Source of the DNA: an uncultured Litoreibacter sp.
Lineage (GTDB): Bacteria > Pseudomonadota > Alphaproteobacteria > Rhodobacterales > Rhodobacteraceae
Length of the DNA: 64,000 bases
Assembly (NCBI RefSeq): GCF_947501785.1
Contig: NZ_CANMXB010000001.1
Location: 1,178,001-1,242,000, forward strand
Direction of reading: 5' to 3'
A program made the position numbers and the translations under genes. The notes below the pieces were generated by a model, which did no database searches, was not told the DNA's origin, and saw only the letters and a program-made list of their open reading frames with translations. Each line of letters starts with the position of its first letter. Position 1 is the stretch's first letter. Shown here piece after piece: positions 52,131-60,402 of the stretch.

Positions 52131-53038
52131 GCCAGCCCCATCCGCTTGAGCGTGCCGCGCTGGATCATGGCGATGACGGCAACCAACGTGGCCGCCAGTA
52201 TGGCGGCGGCGAAGAGCGCGGACCAGATTTGGATGGTTTGGCCGTAATAGCTACCCGTCAGCATGCGATTGCCAAGGCCCCCACCCTGCACCGGCAGCTC
52301 GCCCACGATGGCCCCCACCATGGCCGCCGCGATGCCGATTTTGAGGGACGCAAAGAGATAGGGCATGGAGGCCGGAAGCCGCAATTTCCAAAAGCCCTGA
52401 TTGGTGTTGGCATTGTAGGTTTTGAGCAGATCCAGCTGCATCTGGTCGGGGCTGCGCAACCCCTTGACCATGCCGACCACCACCGGAAAGAAGCTGAGAT
52501 AGGCGGAGATCACCGCCTTGGGGAACAGGCCTTGCAGGCCGACGGAATAAAGCACCACCACGATCATTGGGGCCAATGCGATGATCGGGATGGTTTGGCT
52601 GACGATGGCCCAAGGCATGACGGATTTGTCCATCACCCGGCTGTGCACGATGCCGACCGCCAGAAAAATGCCAAGCCCGGTGCCGATGGCGAACCCCATC
52701 AAGGTGGCGCTAAGGGTGATCCAGCCGTGATAGACGAGGCTGCGTTTGGAGGTGATCTTCTTGTCCACCGTGCCGTCCCAAAGCTCGGCGGCGACCTGAT
52801 GTGGCGCAGGCAAACGGGGCCGGTCTTGGGAGAGGGTGGCGGAGGCCGCAAAGCTATTGGCCGCGACCAAGCCCAGATGCCCCATATCGCGCCGCTCCTG
52901 TGCGGAAGGTGGTGAGACCTCCGCCCCGCCGCGTTCCAGCTGGGTCAGAGTTTCCTTGATGTTCATCGGCACGACCGCCGCGTACCAAAGGGCAATGATG
53001 GCGGCGATCACGGTGAAGATAGGCAGAAAGCTACGCAT
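52127..53038 (-). CDS. ABC transporter permease (pyrimidine-type importer)
   Basis: This 303-residue permease has an N-terminal hydrophobic segment and a periplasmic insert of about 80 residues before the main membrane domain. The EAA loop is GFWKLRLPASMPYLFASLKIGIA near residue 225. It is the partner of the following permease. The insert, which includes APHQVAAELWDG, is typical of this permease branch. Confidence 0.85.
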   Translation of the reverse strand: MRSFLPIFTVIAAIIALWYAAVVPMNIKETLTQLERGGAEVSPPSAQERRDMGHLGLVAANSFAASATLSQDRPRLPAPHQVAAELWDGTVDKKITSKRSLVYHGWITLSATLMGFAIGTGLGIFLAVGIVHSRVMDKSVMPWAIVSQTIPIIALAPMIVVVLYSVGLQGLFPKAVISAYLSFFPVVVGMVKGLRSPDQMQLDLLKTYNANTNQGFWKLRLPASMPYLFASLKIGIAAAMVGAIVGELPVQGGGLGNRMLTGSYYGQTIQIWSALFAAAILAATLVAVIAMIQRGTLKRMGLA

Positions 53039-53049
53039 GACGCCTCCCT

Positions 53050-53145
53050 ATCATTGTTTCAAAAATACCTCCCGCGGAGCGTCCCACAACTGCAAATGGC
53101 GCACCTGTCGAGACGAGAGAGTTCAGGTATTTTTGAAACAGTGAT
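53050..53145. repeat. Inverted-repeat element between permease and ATPase genes
   Basis: The 21-base left arm begins ATCATTGTTTCAAAAATACC. It is matched by an inverted right arm at 53125-53145 with one mismatch. The left arm plus GGAGCGTC resembles the element near 38374. The pair forms a MITE-sized unit in a 257-base gap of the transport operon. TTTGACCA, a half RutR site, also occurs at 53231-53238. Confidence 0.65.
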
Positions 53146-53295
53146 GGTAAGGGTTCGTTCATAAATCCCAGCGTAGCATGGCTTTGCGGTACAGGCTGAG
53201 GAGTCGATGGCCGTAAACGGTGATGGGGTCTTTGACCACATTGCAGTCGCCTCGGCCTGTTTTCAGGTCGGGGCGCGTTAACCTTAATATTTGGT

Positions 53296-54087
53296 TCAAG
53301 CGTCATCTGCGTGCCCTGCCCTGAGCCCTTCTCGGACCCGGTGGGCGATGTCGATGAAATCTTGGCTGTCGCGGATATCCAGCGGCCGTTCCTTTGGGAG
53401 CGGGCTGTCGATGACGTCAGCGATCCGTCCCGGACGGGGGCTCATGACGACGATTTTGGTGGAGAGGTACACCGCCTCCGGGATTGAATGCGTCACAAAG
53501 CCTATGGTTTTTTCGGTGCGGGCCCAGAGTGCCAAGAGCTGCTCATTAAGATGGTCGCGGACGATTTCATCCAAGGCACCGAACGGTTCGTCCATCAACA
53601 AAATATCCGCATCAAAAGCCAGTGCCCGCGCGATGGAGGCCCGTTGCTGCATCCCGCCGGACAATTGCCACGGGTATTTGCCGCCGAAGCCCGACAGCTC
53701 TACCAGATCGAGCACGCGGTCGACGCGGGCTTTCTGGTCGGATTTGGAGTAGCCCATGATTTCCAGCGGCAGCGAGATGTTGCGCGCAATGCTGCGCCAC
53801 GGGTAGAGGCCTGCCGCCTGGAAGACGTAGCCATAGGCTCGCGCGCGGCGCGCCTCGTCCGGGGTCATGTTGTTGACGGTGAGCGTGCCGCCCGTGGGCT
53901 GCTCCAGCCCGGCAATGCAGCGCAGGAAGGTGGTTTTGCCGCAACCGGACGGGCCGATGAAGCTGACGAAATCGCCCTTTTCGATGTCGAGCGAAACGTC
54001 TTTGAGTGCGTGAACAGGCCCATCCCCGGTCTGAAAGGTCAGATCAAGGTTGTGCGCCGAGACGACGGGATCGGGTAGAGGGGCCAT
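53296..54087 (-). CDS. ABC transporter ATP-binding protein (pyrimidine-type importer)
   Basis: This 263-residue ATPase has Walker A GPSGCGKTTF near residue 43, signature LSGGMQQRASIARAL near 143 and Walker B ILLMDEPFGALDE near 165. It is of the SsuB/TauB type that energises NMT1-type importers. It lies between the two small genes and the permeases, with a repeat-bearing gap of 208 bases before the permeases. Confidence 0.9.
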   Translation of the reverse strand: MAPLPDPVVSAHNLDLTFQTGDGPVHALKDVSLDIEKGDFVSFIGPSGCGKTTFLRCIAGLEQPTGGTLTVNNMTPDEARRARAYGYVFQAAGLYPWRSIARNISLPLEIMGYSKSDQKARVDRVLDLVELSGFGGKYPWQLSGGMQQRASIARALAFDADILLMDEPFGALDEIVRDHLNEQLLALWARTEKTIGFVTHSIPEAVYLSTKIVVMSPRPGRIADVIDSPLPKERPLDIRDSQDFIDIAHRVREGLRAGHADDA

Positions 54088-54113
54088 CTAAAGCCCCTTC
54101 GTCGCAAGTTGGG

Positions 54114-54278
54114 CTAGGCTGGGTCTGCCGCCTGGCTGTTTTTGGCCCAGACGCCGCCAATCGAAAACGCCGCGAAGATGAACATGGCGTCGGCCATGGC
54201 AATATCGTTGACCCATGTGGCCAGCGCCAGGAAGGCCAATGCGACGACCAGCATCGCGCGAATGAGTTTCGGACTCAT
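54114..54278 (-). CDS. Small two-span membrane protein in the pyrimidine operon
   Basis: From the ATG at 54278, preceded by GAGGGAA, the product has 54 residues. It contains two hydrophobic helices (AMLVVALAFLALATWV and AMFIFAAFSIGGVWA) and a short polar tail. It lies between hydA and the ATPase gene in the same orientation. No family was recognised. It may be an accessory of the transporter, inferred from position. Confidence 0.6.
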   Translation of the reverse strand: MSPKLIRAMLVVALAFLALATWVNDIAMADAMFIFAAFSIGGVWAKNSQAADPA

Positions 54279-54393
54279 GATGAATTCCCTCGTCAAAAAA
54301 TTGTATTGAGCAAGGGTCTCGCAGTGCAATTGGGCAAATCTGTGACGCTAGTAGGGCGTTTGCCAAGGTATTGTTCGTAGTACGCATAAGGTC

Positions 54394-55857
54394 TCAAACG
54401 CCTGACGGAATGTTCATCGGGTTGCGCTCGATCTTGCGCGGGGTGTTCAGGGCCTTCCATTTGCCCAAGGCCTTGGACGCGGAGGCGAAGGCTGGACGGC
54501 GGATGAACTTGCCGCGACCGGGTTGTGGCTGGGAGTTTTGGCCATGCGCCCAGATCACGTCACCACGTGACAGCGTGAACCGAGGCTGCGCCGTGACCGT
54601 CATACCCTCGAACACGTTGTAATCAATGATGGATTTCTGGGTTGAGACCGCGATTTCCTTGCTGATCTTGGGGTCCCAGACCACGATATCCGCGTCGCCA
54701 CCAACGGCGATGCCGCCCTTGAGCGGGTAGATGTTGAGGATTTTGGCGATGTTGGTGGAGGTCGCCGCCACGAATTCCTCCGGCGTCAGCCGACCGGTCT
54801 CAACACCGGTTGTCCAGAGCATCGCCATGCGTTCCTCCAGCCCCCCAGTGCCGTTGGGAATGGTGGTAAAATTGTCGAGCCCCATTTGCTTCTGTTTGTC
54901 GGTGAAAGCCGCGTGATCGGTGGCAACGACCTGCAGGGACCCCGAACTGAGCCCCGCCCAGAGCGAGGCCTGATGATCCTTGGAGCGAAATGGCGGCGAC
55001 ATCACGCGGCGCGCCGCGTATTGCCAGTCCTTGTCGAAATATTCACTTTCATCGAGGGTCAGGTGCTGGATCAGCGGCTCCCCATAGACGCGCATCCCCT
55101 TTTGGCGGGCCCGGCGGATGGCCTCATGGGCCTGCTCGCAGGACACATGCACGATGTAAAGCGGCGTGCCTGCCGCATCGGCGATCATGATGGCGCGGTT
55201 GGCGGCCTCGCCTTCCACCTCAGGTGGACGGGAATAGGCGTGACCCTCCGGGCCGGTGATGCCTTCGGCCAGATATTTTTGCTGCAGCTCCTGCACGATG
55301 TCGCCGTTCTCAGCATGGACCAGCGGCAGCGCGCCCAGATCAGCGCAGCGCTTGAAGGAGGCGTACATCTCGTCATCCTCCACCATCAACGCGCCCTTAT
55401 AGGCCATGAAATGCTTGAACGTGTTGATACCGCGTTTCTCAACAACGTCCTGCATCTCGTTGAAAACGCTCTCGTTCCAGCCGGTGATCGCCATGTGATA
55501 GGAGATGTCACAGCAAATCTGATCTTTGGATTTGCGGTCCCAATCATCAATGGCATTGAGCAGCGATCCGTCCTCGCCCGGCAAGCAGAAATCGACCAGC
55601 ATGGTGGTGCCGCCAGCCGCCGCCGCAAAGGTCCCGCTTTCAAAGGTTTCGGCGGCTGTGGTGCCCATGAAGGGCATTTCGAGATGCGTATGCGGGTCGA
55701 TGCCACCGGGGATGACATAAGCTCCTTCGGCGTCAATCACCTCATCCCCTGTTAGGTTCTCCCCGATCTGCGCAATTTTCTCCCCTTCAATCAACACATC
55801 CGCCTGCCAGCTGCGATCTGCAGTGACAATGGTTCCACCTTTGATGACTTTGCTCAT
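54394..55857 (-). CDS. hydA: Dihydropyrimidinase
   Basis: This 487-residue amidohydrolase opens dihydrouracil or dihydrothymine to the N-carbamoyl-beta-amino acid. Metal-binding H56 and H58 lie in GGIDPHTHLEMPF. The lysine that is carbamylated to bridge two zinc ions is in FKHFMAYKGALMV near residue 150, and later histidines are in YIVHVSCEQAHE. The ATG at 55857 begins the usual N-terminus; upstream extension runs into the lipoprotein gene. It acts between PreTA and PydC. Confidence 0.95.
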   Translation of the reverse strand: MSKVIKGGTIVTADRSWQADVLIEGEKIAQIGENLTGDEVIDAEGAYVIPGGIDPHTHLEMPFMGTTAAETFESGTFAAAAGGTTMLVDFCLPGEDGSLLNAIDDWDRKSKDQICCDISYHMAITGWNESVFNEMQDVVEKRGINTFKHFMAYKGALMVEDDEMYASFKRCADLGALPLVHAENGDIVQELQQKYLAEGITGPEGHAYSRPPEVEGEAANRAIMIADAAGTPLYIVHVSCEQAHEAIRRARQKGMRVYGEPLIQHLTLDESEYFDKDWQYAARRVMSPPFRSKDHQASLWAGLSSGSLQVVATDHAAFTDKQKQMGLDNFTTIPNGTGGLEERMAMLWTTGVETGRLTPEEFVAATSTNIAKILNIYPLKGGIAVGGDADIVVWDPKISKEIAVSTQKSIIDYNVFEGMTVTAQPRFTLSRGDVIWAHGQNSQPQPGRGKFIRRPAFASASKALGKWKALNTPRKIERNPMNIPSGV

Positions 55858-55879
55858 GAGGGTCTCCTTCGGGTTGGGC

Positions 55880-56581
55880 CTATTTTCTGCGGAACACGAC
55901 CGAGGATCGCTGCCCGCCACGCACGGAGGTCAGCACCATGTCGATCAGGACCGCGTTTTTGTCGATCGAATAGACAAGCGACTGCGCCCCGGTTTGCTGG
56001 CCGGGCTTACGTTTGCGCGGATCTGGCTTGGTCCGGGTGCGCCAGACGCCGTTTTTTTCCGTCGTCTCGGCAACCAGCGCGATTGACTTGTCGCCCTCAA
56101 AAGCCGTGTAGCGGCAGGTCCCGATGACGGCGAAGCAATCATGTGGCGCGTATTTGCTTTCGAGCAGCACCAGGCTGGAGGACAGCGAGCGGAACCGGTT
56201 GTCGGTGCGCAAGTTCACCGGGATCAGCAACTTGTTGCCCTGGATGCCGATTTTGATGTCATCGACCTTCAACGTCTCACCAATCAAGCGACCGATCTCT
56301 TCGAGATTGTCTGCCTCCGGCAGCAATATGGTCAGATTGCCGCGATAGTCGTAGACTGACGCGCTGCGGCGCTTAGAACGCAGACGAAGCTCAACCGGAA
56401 CCGGCACGCCGTCTGTTTCCATCTGATAGCGGTAGGTCACGCCGGACGGCGGACGAATAGCGTCGAGATTTGCTGTTTGCCCGATACCTCCGCGGATTGA
56501 AACGGGCGGCGCGGGCGGCGCGCAGGCGGCGATGAGAGCCACAACAAAAAGCGCTGATATGAAACGGAAAAGTCTGATCAT
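55880..56581 (-). CDS. Lipoprotein of unknown function inside the pyrimidine operon
   Basis: This 233-residue protein has a lipoprotein signal with lipobox LIAAC near residue 20, followed by a Pro-rich linker. The mature part is a beta-rich domain with two cysteines (HDCFAVIGTCRY). It ends in a basic tail. No family was recognised. It sits between pydC and hydA in the same orientation, 22 bases before hydA. Whether it serves pyrimidine metabolism or is a passenger is unknown. Confidence 0.6.
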   Translation of the reverse strand: MIRLFRFISALFVVALIAACAPPAPPVSIRGGIGQTANLDAIRPPSGVTYRYQMETDGVPVPVELRLRSKRRSASVYDYRGNLTILLPEADNLEEIGRLIGETLKVDDIKIGIQGNKLLIPVNLRTDNRFRSLSSSLVLLESKYAPHDCFAVIGTCRYTAFEGDKSIALVAETTEKNGVWRTRTKPDPRKRKPGQQTGAQSLVYSIDKNAVLIDMVLTSVRGGQRSSVVFRRK

Positions 56582-56720
56582 GGGTTGCCTTTAGCAATCT
56601 GTGACTGCAGGCCAAGAACGACGTCTACACGACCACAGCGTTGCGCCGCGACGGTGCGGCGTGGCCTGACCATAGCGCATCCCTGCGCGACCGCCAGCAG
56701 ACACTCACGACCGGCTGACG

Positions 56721-57971
56721 TCACCCGACGATCTCCGCGGTCTCAACGACCGCGTGAAACAGCACGTTGGCCCCCGCTGCGGCCCAGTCCGGGCTGATTT
56801 CCTCGGCCTCGTTGTGGCTGAGACCATCTACGCAGGGGCACATCACCATCGCTGTAGGCGCCACACGGTTGATCCAGCAGGCGTCATGGCCCGCGCCGGA
56901 GATCAGGTTCATGTGGCTATAACCAAGCCGTTCAGCGGCGTTGCGCACCGCCGTCACGCAGCCTTCGTCAAAGGCCACGGGATCAAAGCCGCCCACCTTT
57001 TCCATTTCGAGGCCAAGCCCCATCCCGTCGCAGATCTCGTGCGCGGCGGCGGCAAGGCGTTTTTCCATATCCTCGATCACCGACAAGTCTGGCGAGCGGA
57101 AATCAACAGTGAATACCACTTTTCCAGGGATCACGTTACGCGAATTCGGGAACACGTCGATATGGCCGGCCGCGCCCACGGCATGGGGCGCGTGGGACAA
57201 CGCTATCTCATCCACCTTTTGCAAGATATGCGCCATGCCGAGACCTGCGTTCTTGCGCATTGGCATCGGGGTGGAGCCGGTGTGGCTGTCCTTGCCCGTG
57301 ACAGTGAATTGGACCCAGCTGAGGCCTTGGCCATGTGTGACCACACCAATATCGGTGTTTTCGGCCTCCAGAATAGGGCCCTGTTCGATATGCAGCTCAA
57401 AGAAGGCGTGCATCTTGCGGGCGCCGGTTTCCTCGTCGCCGCGCCAGCCAATGCGCTTTAGCTCGTCGCCGAATGTCTTGCCATCCGCGTCTTCGCGTTC
57501 ATAGGCCCAATCCTGCGTGTGGATGCCAGCAAAGACGCCAGATGACAGCATGGCTGGTGCATAACGCGTGCCTTCCTCGTTGGTGAAGTTGGTCACAACG
57601 ATGGGATGTTTGGTTTTGATGTTCAGGTCGTTGAGGGAGCGAATGATCTCCAACCCGCCGAGCACACCCAGAACGCCGTCATATTTGCCGCCAGTGGGCT
57701 GCGTGTCGAGATGGGAGCCCACATAGACCGGCAGCGCGTCAGGGTCGGTGCCCTCGCGTCGCGCGAACATGTTGCCCATTTGATCAAGGCCCATGGTGCA
57801 GCCCGCCGCCTCGCACCAGCTTTGAAAAAGCGCCCTGCCCTCTCCATCCTCGTCGGTCACTGTCTGGCGGTTGTTGCCGCCGGCGACGCCAGGGCCGATC
57901 TTGGCCATCTCCATCAGGCTGTCCCACAGCCGCGCGCCGTCGATCTTCAGGTTTTCACCAGGTGCTGCCAT
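56721..57971 (-). CDS. pydC: N-carbamoyl-beta-alanine amidohydrolase family (M20 zinc hydrolase)
   Basis: This 416-residue metalloenzyme of the M20/AmaB branch removes the carbamoyl group from N-carbamoyl-beta-alanine, the last step of reductive pyrimidine degradation. Metal ligands are visible in VGSHLDTQPTGGKYDGVLG near residue 85, TNFTNEEGTRYAP near 125, ELHIEQGPILEAEN near 190 and SGAGHDACWI near 375. The ATG at 57971 follows GGGGGAAG. It is divergent from rutR, with a perfect palindrome between them. Confidence 0.9.
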   Translation of the reverse strand: MAAPGENLKIDGARLWDSLMEMAKIGPGVAGGNNRQTVTDEDGEGRALFQSWCEAAGCTMGLDQMGNMFARREGTDPDALPVYVGSHLDTQPTGGKYDGVLGVLGGLEIIRSLNDLNIKTKHPIVVTNFTNEEGTRYAPAMLSSGVFAGIHTQDWAYEREDADGKTFGDELKRIGWRGDEETGARKMHAFFELHIEQGPILEAENTDIGVVTHGQGLSWVQFTVTGKDSHTGSTPMPMRKNAGLGMAHILQKVDEIALSHAPHAVGAAGHIDVFPNSRNVIPGKVVFTVDFRSPDLSVIEDMEKRLAAAAHEICDGMGLGLEMEKVGGFDPVAFDEGCVTAVRNAAERLGYSHMNLISGAGHDACWINRVAPTAMVMCPCVDGLSHNEAEEISPDWAAAGANVLFHAVVETAEIVG

Positions 57972-58024
57972 GACTTCCCCCAAGTGCGGCAACCTAATGG
58001 TGCCGATTGCTGCGCCAGCCAGAA

Positions 58025-58042
58025 TTTGACCGACTGGTCAAA
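58025..58042. promoter_or_regulatory. RutR-type operator
   Basis: TTTGACCGACTGGTCAAA is a perfect palindrome (TTTGACC-N4-GGTCAAA) that fits the published E. coli RutR consensus TTGACCA-NN-TGGTCAA except at the innermost position. It lies 54 bases before pydC and 98 bases before rutR. It probably allows uracil-dependent control of both genes. Confidence 0.8.
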
Positions 58043-58139
58043 CATACGCTAACAGAGAGTTACGATCCGTCAAGAAAAAGGCTGGCCAATCCGCCGCGTT
58101 TGTCGTCACCTGCTAAACGATTAGGCAACCGGATAAATT

Positions 58140-58760
58140 ATGCCGCATGACATCACCCCCCCGCGGCAAGAAACCCGCATTCAGGCGCGGAACAGGGCCA
58201 CCATTCGCGAAGCGGCCTTGCAGGTTTTCTCGAAATACGGGTTTCGGGGCTCGACCCTTGACCAGATCGCCGCGGAAGCGGGCCTGTCGAAGCCAAACCT
58301 GCTGTATTACTTCCGCTCCAAAGACGCGATCTATGCAGAGCTGCTATCGAGCCTCTTGGAAACCTGGCTGGACCCGCTGAAAGAAATGCGCCCCGATGGC
58401 GACCCCGTGGAAGAGATCATGGGCTATGTGCGCCGCAAACTGCGCATGAGCCAGGAGTTCCCCCGCGAAAGCCGCCTGTTCGCCAATGAAATCCTGCAAG
58501 GTGCGCCTCATATTGGGGCGGAACTATCAGGCAATCTCAAGCGACTTGTCGACGAGAAATGTACGGTCATCCGGGGGTGGGCCAGAGATGGCAAAATTGC
58601 CGACATCCATCCACATCATCTGATTTTCTCAATCTGGTCGCTGACCCAGCATTACGCCGATTTTGATGTACAGGTGCGGGCCGTTTTGGGTGAAGAAGAT
58701 CCGTTTGATGGGGCGGAAGCCTATCTGACCCAGGTTTTTCACCAAACGCTTAAGGTTTGA
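58140..58760 (+). CDS. rutR: TetR-family regulator, RutR-like
   Basis: This 206-residue protein has the TetR helix-turn-helix RATIREAALQVFSKYGFRGSTLDQIAAEAGLSKPNLLYYF near residues 19-60, interrupted here only by normal family residues. The ligand domain includes RRKLRMSQEFPRESRLFANEILQG, a pattern typical of RutR. RutR binds uracil or thymine and leaves DNA. The divergent placement beside pydC and the palindrome between them support this identity. Confidence 0.88.
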   Translation: MPHDITPPRQETRIQARNRATIREAALQVFSKYGFRGSTLDQIAAEAGLSKPNLLYYFRSKDAIYAELLSSLLETWLDPLKEMRPDGDPVEEIMGYVRRKLRMSQEFPRESRLFANEILQGAPHIGAELSGNLKRLVDEKCTVIRGWARDGKIADIHPHHLIFSIWSLTQHYADFDVQVRAVLGEEDPFDGAEAYLTQVFHQTLKV

Positions 58761-58788
58761 GTCATATTGAGGCAGTTATGTCAGCGGT

Positions 58789-59019
58789 ATGACGCATCAC
58801 ATCGCCTCTGCGCCCCGCCATCCATGGATCGACCATCTGTTTTCCGCCAAGGCCGCCCGCAGCGGCGGAATTGTCCGCCGCGCCGTTTGCGATGTAGAGC
58901 GGGAAGTCGGCCGCGAACGCTTCTTTGTTGAAGTGCAAAGCCGCGGCTTTCATGTGATGGAATGGGGCGATCAATTTATCATTCTGTGCTCGAAGTCACG
59001 CCCACAGTTACATATTTGA
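58789..59019 (+). CDS. Small conserved-looking protein downstream of rutR
   Basis: The 76-residue product is basic and soluble (HPWIDHLFSAKAARSGGIVRR, then VEREVGRERFFVEVQSRGFHVMEWGDQFIILC). Small roseobacter proteins with this look are sometimes labelled anthranilate isomerase-related, but it is far too short for that barrel enzyme. It starts 28 bases after rutR in the same direction and ends before a double hairpin. Function is unknown. Confidence 0.5.
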   Translation: MTHHIASAPRHPWIDHLFSAKAARSGGIVRRAVCDVEREVGRERFFVEVQSRGFHVMEWGDQFIILCSKSRPQLHI

Positions 59020-59037
59020 GCGAAACACACGAGGCAG

Positions 59038-59088
59038 AAAAACTCTTCGTCGAAGAGTTTTTGGCACAGATTTTTCGGCGAAAAATCT
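59038..59088. terminator. Two consecutive hairpins between convergent genes
   Basis: AAAAACTCTTCG pairs with CGAAGAGTTTTT around a single T (59038-59062), a bidirectional terminator. AGATTTTTC pairs with GAAAAATCT around GGC (59068-59088) and touches the preA stop codon. Together they separate the rutR and preA transcripts. Confidence 0.8.
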
Positions 59089-60392
59089 TACTCCGCCGCA
59101 ACCGCACCGGGATTGTTGGGATGGGTCGTCCAGTTGGCGTATTCCTTTTCCACCACTTTGCCGGTGCGCGGGTCGGTTTGCCCCGGCTCCATCGGCACCA
59201 TCGAGATGCAATCCTCCACCGGGCAGACATCAACACAGAGGTTGCATGCCACGCATTCCTCGTCGATCACGCTGAAAGTGCGGTCCTCGGACATGGCGAT
59301 TGCCTGATGTGACGTGTCCTCACAGGCAGCAAAGCAGCGGCCGCAGGAGATGCAGGCATCCTGATCGATCTTGGCCTTGGCCACGTAGTTGAGGTTGAGA
59401 TACTGCCAGTCGGTGACATTCGGCACGGCCTGACCGATGAAGTCGGCGGTAGATGTGTGGCCCTTCTCATCCATCCAATCGGACAGGCCAGAGATCATCT
59501 CGGACACGATTTTGAAGCCGTAGGTCATCACGGCCGTGCAAACCTGCACATTGCCACAGCCAAGCGACATGAATTCTGCCGCGTCGCGCCATGTGGTGAT
59601 GCCGCCGATGCCTGAGATGGGCAGGCCGCGCGTCGCCTCGTGACGGGCAATCTCGGACACCATTGACATGGCGATGGGTTTGACCGCCGGACCGCAATAG
59701 CCGCCATGGCTGCCTTTGCCGTCGATGGATGGCTCTGGGCTCATCGTGTCGAGGTTCACGGATGTGATCGAGTTGATCGTGTTGATCAGCGAGACCGCGT
59801 CCGCCCCGCCCCGCAAAGCGGCTTCGGCCGGTTTGCGGATGTCCGTAATATTAGGGGTCAGTTTTACGATGACCGGCATCCGGGTGTTTTGCTTGCACCA
59901 GCGGGCGACCATTTCAATGTATTCGGGCACCTGCCCCACAGCCGCGCCCATGCCGCGTTCCGACATGCCATGCGGGCAGCCGAAATTCAGCTCGATCCCA
60001 TCGGCGCCGGTTTCTTCGACCACGGGCAGGATGGCCTTCCACGCCTCCTCCTCGCACGGCACCATGAGGGACACGACCATCGCGCGATCCGGGTAGTCCC
60101 GTTTGACAGCCTTGATTTCGCGCAGGTTTTGCTGGAGCGGGCGGTCGGTGATCAGCTCAATATTGTTGAGGCCCAGAAGGCGGCGGTCGGCACCGTAAAT
60201 CGCCCCGTAGCGAGGGCCGTTGACGTTGACGACGGGCGGGCCTTCTTCGCCCAGCGTTTTCCAGACTACGCCGCCCCAGCCCGCCTCAAAGGCGCGGCGG
60301 ACATTGTATTCCTTATCCGTGGGTGGCGCGGATGCCAGCCAGAACGGGTTTGGGCTTTTGATGCCAATGAAGGTGCTTGTCAGATCTGCCAT
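59088..60392 (-). CDS. preA: NAD-dependent dihydropyrimidine dehydrogenase subunit PreA
   Basis: This 434-residue subunit reduces uracil or thymine to the 5,6-dihydro form. The dihydroorotate-dehydrogenase-like barrel holds FMN, with the active cysteine in LNFGCPHGMSERGMG near residue 140. The C-terminus has a 2x4Fe-4S ferredoxin domain (CISCGRCFAACEDTSHQ and CVACNLCVDVCPVEDC). It follows preT by ten bases, and together they form the two-subunit enzyme. Confidence 0.95.
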   Translation of the reverse strand: MADLTSTFIGIKSPNPFWLASAPPTDKEYNVRRAFEAGWGGVVWKTLGEEGPPVVNVNGPRYGAIYGADRRLLGLNNIELITDRPLQQNLREIKAVKRDYPDRAMVVSLMVPCEEEAWKAILPVVEETGADGIELNFGCPHGMSERGMGAAVGQVPEYIEMVARWCKQNTRMPVIVKLTPNITDIRKPAEAALRGGADAVSLINTINSITSVNLDTMSPEPSIDGKGSHGGYCGPAVKPIAMSMVSEIARHEATRGLPISGIGGITTWRDAAEFMSLGCGNVQVCTAVMTYGFKIVSEMISGLSDWMDEKGHTSTADFIGQAVPNVTDWQYLNLNYVAKAKIDQDACISCGRCFAACEDTSHQAIAMSEDRTFSVIDEECVACNLCVDVCPVEDCISMVPMEPGQTDPRTGKVVEKEYANWTTHPNNPGAVAAE

Positions 60393-60402
60393 GTCGCTCT
60401 CC

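Noticed and set aside
58789-59019. Phosphoribosylanthranilate isomerase
   Set aside because: Similar small proteins sometimes carry this label, but 76 residues cannot form the TIM barrel and no trp genes are near.
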